Part shown: piece after piece, positions 53,361-62,600 of the stretch
Layout of the letters: each line of letters begins with the position of its first letter
Numbering within the stretch: the first letter of the stretch is position 1
From: Skeletonema marinoi
Taxonomy: Eukaryota; Bacillariophyta; Thalassiosirophyceae; Thalassiosirales; Thalassiosiraceae
Assembly: GCA_030544225.1 (NCBI GenBank)
Contig: CM060487.1
Location: forward strand, 2,232,001-2,296,000
Direction: 5' to 3'
Length of the DNA: 64,000 nucleotides
Notes under the pieces: model-generated
Databases searched by the model: none
What the model was told of the DNA's origin: nothing
What the model saw: the letters and a program-made list of their open reading frames with translations, nothing else
Made by a program: the position numbers and the translations under genes

Positions 53361-54506
53361 ATGTTGGGGCTACTATCATCTGCAATCATGAGATTCATTG
53401 CGCCGCTGCTTGTGGTGTCATCAATGGGAATACTGGTTTGTGGCTTCAATGCCTTTCCAACTAAGCACCTTACACATCATGTTCCCCTGTCTGTGTCACG
53501 ATCATCTCTCTTCATGTCAACTTCATTTGGATCATTCCCTGAAGAGTGGAGTGACAGCGATAACAGTGAGTCTACTGGTCGGTATAGCACCAATCAGTAC
53601 GATGGCAACGACGGCGCCTTCCCTCTCCCTGATGACACTGATATAACTGAGGCACGCCAACTTCGGTGGGAGAGAGAGGCAATGGTACAATCAAAATTTG
53701 TGTCAGACGACGGTGTGTTCGAGTTGCGGAGAAAGATATCCGACCTCCGTCTCAGGCTGATGGATGCTAGAGAGAAACTGGCTGAAGAAGGACAGCAGCA
53801 ACGCATCAGAGAGCTTGAGGAACAACTATTCAGCCTCAATACCAAGGATGCTGAATTTATGTATGCAATGTCGTTGGAGCTTATGGAGAATGCTCAACGA
53901 GAGGGTGACATTCATACGGCTGAGAAGTATAGACTCCAAGCGGCTGAAGCTAGGTTAGTCATCCCTCAGCTCAACATGCACGGCCTTTGGGTCGGGAAGT
54001 ATGGTGATCATGGTTTCGAGATGATTAACGTCACCTACGCAGGAGATACTCTTGTTGCGACCAAAGTAACGGGTGATCAGAACGTTCCAAAAGGTGAAGT
54101 GTCATTTACTGTAGATCTATCACCACATATTCATTCAGACAAAGGGATGCTGTCTCTGGAACCGATAGAACTTAATGCAAAGGCATCGCGTCAATGGGGA
54201 AAGAAGTTTCTGCCGCGCTACCAAGGACAAGGACAGGTGGCAGCAGAGGGATTTACAAATGCAAAATGGATAGAAGGACAGCTCATCCTCGTTGGGCGCT
54301 TCTTTTCCTTTGCCTGGGTCCCGATTGGACATCAAGTGTTCTTTGGTAGACCAAGCAGTGACTTGACACTGAAAATGTTGCGCGAGCAACAGGAAGATGA
54401 CTTGAAGAGAGATCAAGTGTCAGTTATGAGGGAAGCAGCTCACAACATGATGGAGGAGACTTATTGGATTGAAAAGGATGACTCATTTCAGGGAGGATGG
54501 GAATGA
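53361..54506 (+). CDS. Plastid-targeted protein with UVR-like helix and EXECUTER/F-box-associated domain
   Basis: 381 residues. Signal peptide MLGLLSSAIMRFIAPLLVVS...LVCG followed by FNAFPT, a diatom plastid presequence. An Asp/Ser linker leads to a helical region (about 115-200) with ISDLRLRLMDAREKLAEEGQ and DIHTAEKYRLQAAEARL, like a UVR motif. The C-terminal domain has GLWVGKYGDHGFEMINVTY, ATKVTGDQNVPKGEVSF and GQGQVAAEGFTNAKWIEGQL. Similar GLWxGxYGxHG and GxGxVAxxGFxxPxWxxG blocks occur in plant EXECUTER1/2 and some F-box proteins. EXECUTERs sense singlet oxygen in chloroplasts; whether this protein does so is inference. Confidence 0.7.
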   Translation: MLGLLSSAIMRFIAPLLVVSSMGILVCGFNAFPTKHLTHHVPLSVSRSSLFMSTSFGSFPEEWSDSDNSESTGRYSTNQYDGNDGAFPLPDDTDITEARQLRWEREAMVQSKFVSDDGVFELRRKISDLRLRLMDAREKLAEEGQQQRIRELEEQLFSLNTKDAEFMYAMSLELMENAQREGDIHTAEKYRLQAAEARLVIPQLNMHGLWVGKYGDHGFEMINVTYAGDTLVATKVTGDQNVPKGEVSFTVDLSPHIHSDKGMLSLEPIELNAKASRQWGKKFLPRYQGQGQVAAEGFTNAKWIEGQLILVGRFFSFAWVPIGHQVFFGRPSSDLTLKMLREQQEDDLKRDQVSVMREAAHNMMEETYWIEKDDSFQGGWE

Positions 54507-54601
54507 AGCTGCTAGAAAATATTTTGTACGAATAAATATACTAAGTTGTACCATCACTAAGTACTTTGAGCTATTTCAGTCAGGACACAACGACTTTACC
54601 T

Positions 54602-56711
54602 TCAATCCATACACCCTCTCTTTTCGCTGCTCTTACCATGGTCATTGACCCAATTCTTGAGGCTTCCTTCCGCATACATGCTTTGTGAATCACCATACAT
54701 TTCTTCGTCAGCCACAAAGCATTGCAGTATCGTCGCGATACCCATGTCAAAGACACCCATGAACATGCCCGAAATGAACCAAGCAGACAAAGCAATGAAG
54801 AACAACGGACCAATGTTAGAATACAGCTCGTCGCGTAGTTCGTTGTCGAGAACAAAATACGCTGCTCCCGTGGTGAGGGTCGTAATGAACATTTTGCCTA
54901 CGAAGACAACACCACCAGACACGTAGGTGATGGCAATGATACGAGCGGCATTCCTCATTATCAAACAGTAAGCTTCTTTCGCACTCTTGCAGAAGCTGGA
55001 TCCGAATATCGCTGTCTGAATGTATGCGTTCTTGTTGATGAACTTGAAAATTTTCTCAAAGCAAAGAACAACACACTGTAAGCAGCAAAGGATAGCCTTC
55101 GCTAAGCTTGAATCCATTTCGTCTGCCTTTTTTTGCAAGTATGCAATGACAGCACGGATCATTTGAAAGATTGCTATAATCAAACTTCCGAAGGCAGCCG
55201 TACCAGTATGATACCAAATGCTAGTCCAAATACTCGAGATCACAGCTCCACTTCCAACCTTCTTCTTGTCTCGTGCGAAATACCACTTGCTAATGGACAT
55301 GGCAAAAATGATCTCTCCAATTGCGATGATAAATTGACCAGACCAAAAGAAGCAGAAAAGCATGAACCAGCCGCATTGCTTGATAAAGTCCGAAAACTCA
55401 AAGTATCGAACCGATATGAAGAGGCCTGGCACAGTATCAATCTGTTGAGTCTTGAATTCTCCCATAGAAGCCAAGTATGCACAATAAACCGTCCAGATAG
55501 TCATGAAAGCTGCAAATCCAAGCGCTTGAATGACTGGAAACACGATAATTAGAGGCAACCGCAGGATAGCCTTACTAGCCTCTTTGACACAGCCCATTGC
55601 CAATTGTATACGCTTCCTCATGAAGAGGAACACAATCACAAGGAGTCCACCAAATGCATACAAGGCGTAAGAACCATACTGAGCAACCTTGATGTTATCG
55701 TCAGTATACATGGGAGGATCTGCATTTTCCCACTCTGCTGCCAATTCACCCGCGTAATACGCTCCACCAAAAACAATGGCAATTGTAGCTGCCACAGAGA
55801 ACCAAACCATGAACGGTAGCACCAAAGGGATGCGGAGGAACAATGAATAGACGAATCCAACAACCAACGGTGCACCAAAGCCCAATCCAAGAATATAGTA
55901 ACGGGCTACCCACAAATCACCGTAGAGATTGTTCCAAATGCTGTACCCTTGCTTGATTTGTTCATTTTGAGTAGCCATGGTATCAATTACCGACGTGAGA
56001 TTGTTTTGATCATTGGGGTTGACAATAGCATCCACTGCATCTCTAGCCTCATCGGTAAATACACATCGCCACATCAACTCGTAGGTGTCCATGGCATAAT
56101 AGGAAAATCCTTTGCCCATGTTGACACCGTAGGAAGTAAAGGATTCTTCCGGATCCCCATTTGGGTAGCAAAGTGTTTCCGTGCATGCGAGGGTATCGTT
56201 GTTGTAACTGTAATCGGCAATTGCAATATCATCCGAGGTGATGTAGGATCCATCTACTTGGTAGAGACCGCTGTAGGTTACCAATGTTTTGACATCGGTG
56301 AGGTTTTCTAGCTTGGGGCACTCCTTCACGCACACGCCACCCGAGAAGTCATTGACGTAATATAGATACGGATAATCTGTCATGTCAACCTGTCCCTTGT
56401 TTGTTCCACACAAATTTCCATCATAGTCCAAAGGGTACAAAATCAATCGATAATCGCCCTGCTGCATGGCGTAACTGAATGTTCAAAGATTCAAAAAGAC
56501 TTTGGTGAGCCGAACAAGGATGCAAAATAATTTGACGCCGCGACAGAAAGAGCAAGTATCAAACTTACAGTCCCAACCCCGTCATTGCAATCCACATACA
56601 CCACAATAATACAGTGCATAGGATGTCGGTCATATGGCGTTTGGAAGTGGGTCCATTGAAGTCTGGTGGGGCGGAGAGTTTGTCTCCTAGATCAGCGTCT
56701 TTGGACGTCAT
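54602..56711 (-). CDS. Choline-transporter-like protein (SLC44/CTL)
   Basis: 671 residues in two exons, 56711-56569 and 56474-54602, with a 94-bp intron. Exon 1 gives MTSKDADLGDKLSAPPDFNG and the first membrane span (ILCTVLLWCMWIAMTGLGL), which the CTL topology requires. A large extracellular loop with paired Cys (VCVKECPKLENL, CTETLCYPNGD) follows, then about nine more spans and the CTL block SKWYFARDKKK (about residue 460), a family hallmark, followed by GSLIIAIFQMIRAVIAYL and AYIQTAIFGSSFCKSAKEAY. Family members transport choline or ethanolamine or act in lipid homeostasis at the plasma membrane, in Golgi or in mitochondria. Confidence 0.93.
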
Positions 56712-57054
56712 GGTGTTTTTGAAAGCAGTAGATGAGACGGATGCGCTGAAAAGTAATATACGATGATGACGACAGGACGTACGACTCTAGAGAGGTCTTG
56801 TTGGCAGCGGTATGATGGAAGGAGATGGCAACGATGCACGGCTGAAGCGCAACCAACGGCTACTTCGTGGTCTTGTTTCTTTCGTTGATTCGTTTTTGAT
56901 TTTGAGGGTGAATGAGAGAGATTTTGAAACACCGTCTCGTGAATGAGACAGCGATAACCGGAACCTTTCAGGAAATCCTCGGACAGCCTGGCATAATGGC
57001 CCAACCAAACAAATCACAAGCTAGCAAAAAGTAAGCACCATGTTGGCATAACCG
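56712..57054. promoter_or_regulatory. intergenic region between CTL and proteasome-like genes (343 bp)
   Basis: A bidirectional promoter region. Minus-strand open frames here lack recognisable domains. If the proteasome-like gene starts at 57121, the region extends to 409 bp. Confidence 0.4.
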
Positions 57055-58539
57055 ATGCCCACCATACCAACCTGCCTCTTGCCAAACGCCCCTGAACAAA
57101 GACCACCGCCTCTACATAACATGAAAATGAAGTCAAAATTCTCAGCAGTATTCCTATTCTTCATATCTCGCGTAGAGAAGTGTTTTTCAATAGTTCCAGA
57201 TACGGACCGATTCTCAACATCAATTGTCGCAAGTGATGCTGAGCTGCTGTCTGGTCGATTGTCTAGACCACAACACTCAAGAGACGAAATAACTCGTTCA
57301 TACATTGATCGAGATCCAATTTACTTTGATGACGAGTTTGGCAGCACTGACAATGAAGACAATTTAGATATCTTACATCATGATCCACTATCACAGTTTT
57401 ACAATAGACATCACGATAACAATATTGAGCAATGGCAAAGTCCACTGGAAAGGATATCACCCCTCCCTTCCTCATTAAATTCACAAGCAGAATCATCTCC
57501 TACACTTCATGCTGGATCGCCATTTGTAATCAATTCTGGTTGGCAACACTCTCATCAAATTGATGTTCATCGACAACAACATGATAATGACAATCAACAA
57601 TCACAATCACAATACAAACTCAAAACACGCTCCACAGGAACCACAATTGCAGCACTATTGGCAAATAATTCTACAGTACTCATCTTAGCTGCCGATACAC
57701 GTGCCACGGACGATTCCACCGTGGCAGACAAGCGTTGCGAGAAATTACACACTTTGGCAAAAAATGTATGGTGCGCTGGAGCAGGGACAAGTGCCGACGT
57801 TGAGGCAATGGTACGGAGAGTCAAGTTTACTTTCTGGAAACGAGGGGTTTTGAATGGGCAGAATGTTGGCATTGGCAATATGGGAAGTAGTAATACCGGC
57901 TCGAGAGGAAAGAGTACTACGCAGCTATCATCTTCCGAAGATAATGATGTTCCAATTGCATCTGTAATGGCCATATTGCACTACCTGAGAACACAATTGC
58001 AAAAGACTCGTGGAGCACTGGGAGTCAATCTTTTGGTAGGAGGGTATGAGTATGGATTGCAGCGTGCATACTTGGCTGCCGTTCATCCTCATGGTAGTAT
58101 GGATGTTGTGACGTATGCTGCATTAGGATCTGGTGGACTTGCTGCCACGGGCGTATTAGAGTCGCGATATCCACAACTCGGCTGCAGTGAATGTACCATA
58201 GAGGAGGGGATACGGCTGGCCGTGGACGCAGTCAAAGCTGGAATTGACAATGATTTGGGAAGTGGAAGCCAAGTGGATGTTTGTGTGATTAGTGCCGACG
58301 GAGTGATGTATCGAAGGGCCATTGTGAAAGAGGAGGAGCTAGAGTGGATAGATGACAATGATAGCTGGTACGATGCCGCTAGAAAAGAAAAGGAGATCGA
58401 CCGTTCGGTAGCTAGCGGAGTAAATGGATTTGGAAATCTCCCATTTTCTATCCAATCAAAGAAAATAGTTGTTGGTGGAAGAATAGAAGCAGAACGAGAA
58501 AAGAGAGAATGGCTGGACGGAGTACTTCGTGCAGAGTAA
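57055..58539 (+). CDS. 20S proteasome beta-2-type subunit with a long N-terminal extension
   Basis: 494 residues from ATG 57055, or 472 from ATG 57121. Mature part: GTTIAALLANNSTVLILAAD with Thr1 at residue 196, DTRATDDSTVADKRCEKLH supplying the equivalents of Asp17 and Lys33 (shifted by a 2-residue insert), and CAGAGTSADVEAM, all typical of beta-2 (PSMB7/PUP1). A Ser/Gly-rich insert of about 25 residues lies after FWKRGVLNG. The N-terminus before Thr1 (about 173-195 residues) is much longer than a usual beta-2 propeptide and includes MKMKSKFSAVFLFFISRVEK, signal-peptide-like, followed by CFSIVP and a long acidic, Gln/His-rich stretch. Trypsin-like activity is expected if it assembles into a 20S particle. 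Whether it works in cytosol or in the plastid complex is open. Confidence 0.9.
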   Translation: MPTIPTCLLPNAPEQRPPPLHNMKMKSKFSAVFLFFISRVEKCFSIVPDTDRFSTSIVASDAELLSGRLSRPQHSRDEITRSYIDRDPIYFDDEFGSTDNEDNLDILHHDPLSQFYNRHHDNNIEQWQSPLERISPLPSSLNSQAESSPTLHAGSPFVINSGWQHSHQIDVHRQQHDNDNQQSQSQYKLKTRSTGTTIAALLANNSTVLILAADTRATDDSTVADKRCEKLHTLAKNVWCAGAGTSADVEAMVRRVKFTFWKRGVLNGQNVGIGNMGSSNTGSRGKSTTQLSSSEDNDVPIASVMAILHYLRTQLQKTRGALGVNLLVGGYEYGLQRAYLAAVHPHGSMDVVTYAALGSGGLAATGVLESRYPQLGCSECTIEEGIRLAVDAVKAGIDNDLGSGSQVDVCVISADGVMYRRAIVKEEELEWIDDNDSWYDAARKEKEIDRSVASGVNGFGNLPFSIQSKKIVVGGRIEAEREKREWLDGVLRAE

Positions 58540-58578
58540 GATAAGCTTCAATTCTTGTCAAACTGCAATACCTTTCTA

Positions 58579-59328
58579 TCAAACTCGTTCCCAAACAAGC
58601 ATGGTAGCATCAATATTGTTACTCGTGTAGCCATCATCTGTCATGTGTATGCTGCCATCTCGTATTTGCTTCCAGCACCTTTCTTCTTCATTACACTCGT
58701 CAAATGATTCTTGTACAGCGTCAACACATGCTGCAGTGACGCAAAATGCAATACCTCCTCTCTTCAACACACGCGCCAGCTCTTTTACAGCCATTCCAAG
58801 ATGCTTGCTTGCAAGATCTTTGTCTGCTCCGCCGCTTAAATATATACTATCCAGAGTTCCTTTGTCCAACACTGCATCATATGCTTCATCATCATATGGT
58901 AGTGATCGAGCATCAGCCACTCGCATATCATCCATCAACTTTAATCTAGATGACCCAAACAATCTCTTTGCACACTCCACCCCCTCTGGAGCATAATCAA
59001 AGGCCGTCAAATGAGTATATCCTGCATCAAACATATCTCTTATACATCCATCATTCCCTATACCTGGTATAAGCACTTTTGCTGATGCGTCTGGAACTAA
59101 TTCGGTAAAGAAAGGCTCCAACTCCTCGTTCCATCCGCAATACCAAGAGAACTCTTTCTCTTGTGTATACGTTTTATCCCAGTAATTTTGGTTGCCGAAC
59201 TGATTGTCAGGTTCCTCGTATGATGACGATGTCTGTCTCAGCCGCGTAGGATGCTGATGATACTTGGGACTCAGCCACCCATGGCACTGTACTGCCAGCA
59301 ACAGCAGTAAGCAAGCCAACAGCATCAT
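58579..59328 (-). CDS. Class I SAM-dependent methyltransferase with secretory leader
   Basis: 249 residues from ATG 59328 (MMLLACLLLLLAVQCHGWLS, a signal peptide); the frame is open further upstream but with sequence of no coding character. The methyltransferase domain begins with NYWDKTYTQEKEFSWYCGW, then motif I VLIPGIGNDGCIRDMFDAGY, AFDYAPEGV (acidic residue for SAM ribose), ADARSLPYDDEAYDAVLDKG (motifs III and IV) and LARVLKRGGIAFCV. The layout is that of METTL12/METTL13/EEF1A-lysine-methyltransferase-like enzymes; motif I has IPGIGND in place of the usual DLGCGxG. Substrate unknown. Convergent with the proteasome-like gene (39 bp between stops). Confidence 0.88.
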   Translation of the reverse strand: MMLLACLLLLLAVQCHGWLSPKYHQHPTRLRQTSSSYEEPDNQFGNQNYWDKTYTQEKEFSWYCGWNEELEPFFTELVPDASAKVLIPGIGNDGCIRDMFDAGYTHLTAFDYAPEGVECAKRLFGSSRLKLMDDMRVADARSLPYDDEAYDAVLDKGTLDSIYLSGGADKDLASKHLGMAVKELARVLKRGGIAFCVTAACVDAVQESFDECNEEERCWKQIRDGSIHMTDDGYTSNNIDATMLVWERV

Positions 59329-59654
59329 GCTAAGGTGGAAGTGCGAGGCAAAGTGCAAAAAATCAAAGAGCGAAGAGGCAAAGCGTGTGCTCAGACACTG
59401 GGGCTGCCCCCCCGGCGCACGACTTAGCCCAAGAATCGAAATTTTGCTGGCTGCCAAATGCCAAAATGAAAGAACAACACAAAACCCAGAATAGTATCTA
59501 GTCATATTGTAGCAATCGTTCTCTTCCAAGACACCAAGAACAATTGAATGGTCGCACGACAAAGGGGAAACACCTCTAGACATTCAACAGAACAATGATC
59601 CTGATAGCAGCTGCAGCCGCATAGGAGAACAATCGAGTATTCTTCCTGTAAAAA
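59329..59654. promoter_or_regulatory. intergenic region between divergent genes (326 bp)
   Basis: Shared 5' flank of the methyltransferase (minus) and the LRR gene (plus). A minus-strand frame is open through part of it without recognisable features. Contains CCCCCCCGGCG near 59408. Nothing else was seen. Confidence 0.4.
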
Positions 59655-62600
59655 ATGGATTCGTCAAACGATGATGTCAGTGGCGACAATGGCGATATAG
59701 TCACCGGGGCAACATCACAGAGTTCCAGTCTAGAACAACCCAGTGATGGAGAACGTCAGCTTCTGAATAATAGCATCTGTGATTCTTCAAATTTGGCATC
59801 CTCAGATGATGATCATAATTTATCAAATTCTGTATTTTCAGCAGGCGCGTTTAGCAGAATAGGCAATTCGCTTAGTTCCGGTTCTCATTCGGAATCATAT
59901 ACTGACACACCCACAGCTGCAGTAGATGAAGATGACGGTGATGATCGGCAGATTTTGAATGAAACTTTTCAGCGACTGGGTAGCAAATTGATGCAAGACT
60001 GTGTACGTACACCAATAGAAGATACAACGTGTTCAGACGGAGATCGGAGAGAGGGAGAATCTAATGGAACATATTGCAATGTCGAGAATGGTCAGACTCC
60101 AAGAACACAAAATAAATCAAAACCAAATGGTGCCAAGCCAGCGATAGATGGTGATGAAATACCTACCCATTTAAATCTACCAAATGATGATGAAAATGAT
60201 AACGCTGTTGATGATTGCTTGAAATCACCAGAGCAGCGACGCTTGGAAAATGAAGTGAAGCGAATAGAGGCAGAAATAGCAGAAGCACAACATAGTTTAG
60301 AAGAGGAGGAACAAGCACAAAACCAAACAGCTGAAGCGTCAACACGGCTCCGTACTAGTGTCGATGAAGATATATTGATGGCCAGTGGTGCAGTGAAATC
60401 TCTGCAAAAGCAAATGGAGGAAGCAGATGCTAATGTGTATGTATTGAATAGTGTTAGCGATATAGGTGATATTGATGAGCATCATTCAGGCGAGATTACC
60501 GAAGCAGTACCACCATTGAGTCCTATGAAGAACAACGGCACAAAACGTTCGATTGATAATGGTATTGGCAGAACACCATCAACACCATCGCCTCGAAAAC
60601 AATCCACACGCAAAGATCAAAAACTTCCTCCAAAATCACCAATGGATAATGCTTCGTTATTATCAAGAGGCATTTCCATGTTTCGAAATTCCAAACAAGT
60701 AACTCCTACTTCTAGGCGCACAAGAGGAATGGACAATGATAATAGCAGCGTCGTTTCCGACATTACGCGTGGTGATCTTTCGCCCAGATCAAATAAATTT
60801 GATGACGGAACGCTCAAGAGACACCTGGAGGAGTCAGGATTGCTATTGCTCAAACGACTAATTGAGTTTCTTTCAGAATGCCCACCGGCACCAGATGAAG
60901 ATGCCCCAATTGTACCGAGCAGGGGGCGATCTCCTGCTGGCAAGCAAAGAAAAAAGCTACGAGGTTTGACACTACCCGCAACTGCAATTGGTTGGATATC
61001 ACATCAAATTATACGATTTGACTCAATAGACAACTCAGAATCAAACATTGAAGCATTTGAAGATACGGAGGATGGCTACTTTGTCCCAAAGCATCAATTG
61101 CAATGCGTTCAATTCCTATTGAGACGCGTCGTTAGTGTACGCATATCTGGAGAGCCTTGGCCACCTCAAGCAGCCACGAAGAAAGCTACCAGTGCCAATC
61201 GATCCAATCAAGTAGGGCTCTCATCGCGGATATTATCAAAATTTGCTTCAGATCAATCTGCAGCCGGGGAAAGTGTGGAGGAAGACAGTTGTGGAACGAG
61301 TATTTATGATGATAAAGAGAAGAATCTATCTCCATTTCAGCGCTACTACCATGAGCTTCAAAGCAAACCTCACATTAACATGGAGGTATTTCCGAATGCA
61401 ACAAAAGTGGTAATTGACGGAATTCCTCCAAACTGGGTTCTCAATCTCGATTCGTTAAAGAATTTGGACATGTTTCAAATGGAGAAAGGATGCCTTCTTG
61501 ACATTAATCAACTTTTCTTCCCGTCAGATGTACCTACGCAGTTCTCTGAAACACATCTTAGTTTGATTGAAGAAGACAACACAAAAGAGGGGCATTGTGA
61601 GAATAAGGAGCATCAACCATTTGTTTACTCGTCCCTTTCGAAACTTCGGCTATCGAATTGTGCTATTGGGGAGATCTCAGGTCTACGTGGACGATCAAAA
61701 AGGTCCGCTAGACAATACCAAAGCACATCATTCCGACCGAAGAAGATACCTCCATTTTCTCGATTCCCAAATCTCGTTTCATTGAACTTGTCTCACAATG
61801 AAATATTCAGGACGAAGTCTGCTTTTGCTGGATTGTCGTCATTACCGATGCTGTCGTCTATCAACCTTTCATACAACCGACTGTCAAGATTAGATGATGT
61901 CTTTATGCATATTGGGAATGTTACTGAGCTTATATTGACGGGCAACGAGATCTCAACAACACGTGGCATAGATCGGCTGTTTTCCCTTGAACGTCTTTCG
62001 CTAAGTGAAAACAAAATACACAACCTTTCCGACATTGCAGGCGTCGCAAACCTACCATTTTTAATGAATTTAGACTTGAAAGAAAATCCACTGATGGAAG
62101 ATGACACTAGTCGCATCAAAGTCTTGAATCTCTTCCGAGAAGTGCGATGCAAAAATTTGCCCAAGAATGCGACATATCGAGACATGCAAAATCTGTTACC
62201 TGTGCTTGACGGTGAAGTTGCGATGAAAGACGAACTTGTGGCTTTAAAGGACTTCACATTTCGGCTAACAGTGATACCACCGAGTGAGTCTCTAACAGCT
62301 GCACCGGTTTCATCACAGAATGACAGAGAAACTACTGCCAATGATGAAGGTGAAAGCATAGTGATAGATACTGCTGCTGAGATTTCAGTGAATACACCTA
62401 GTAAGGCCGGTGGACTCCGACGGATTCAAAAAGATTATACTTCTCATAGCTCAAAAGTCAGGGTAGCAGGATCATTACTGTTAGATGATAATGCAGCAAG
62501 AAGGCTTGGGCGGTTTCATACTCGTTTGCAACAGCGAAAGAGTAAAAAACAATCTGAGGCGAAAGTTTCTGTCAAGTTTAGTATGGATGATTTACTTATT

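Noticed and set aside
58579-59583. Methyltransferase start at 59583
   Set aside because: The extra 85 residues lack coding character, and the signal peptide at 59328 gives a natural start shared with the leader of the ATP-grasp gene.
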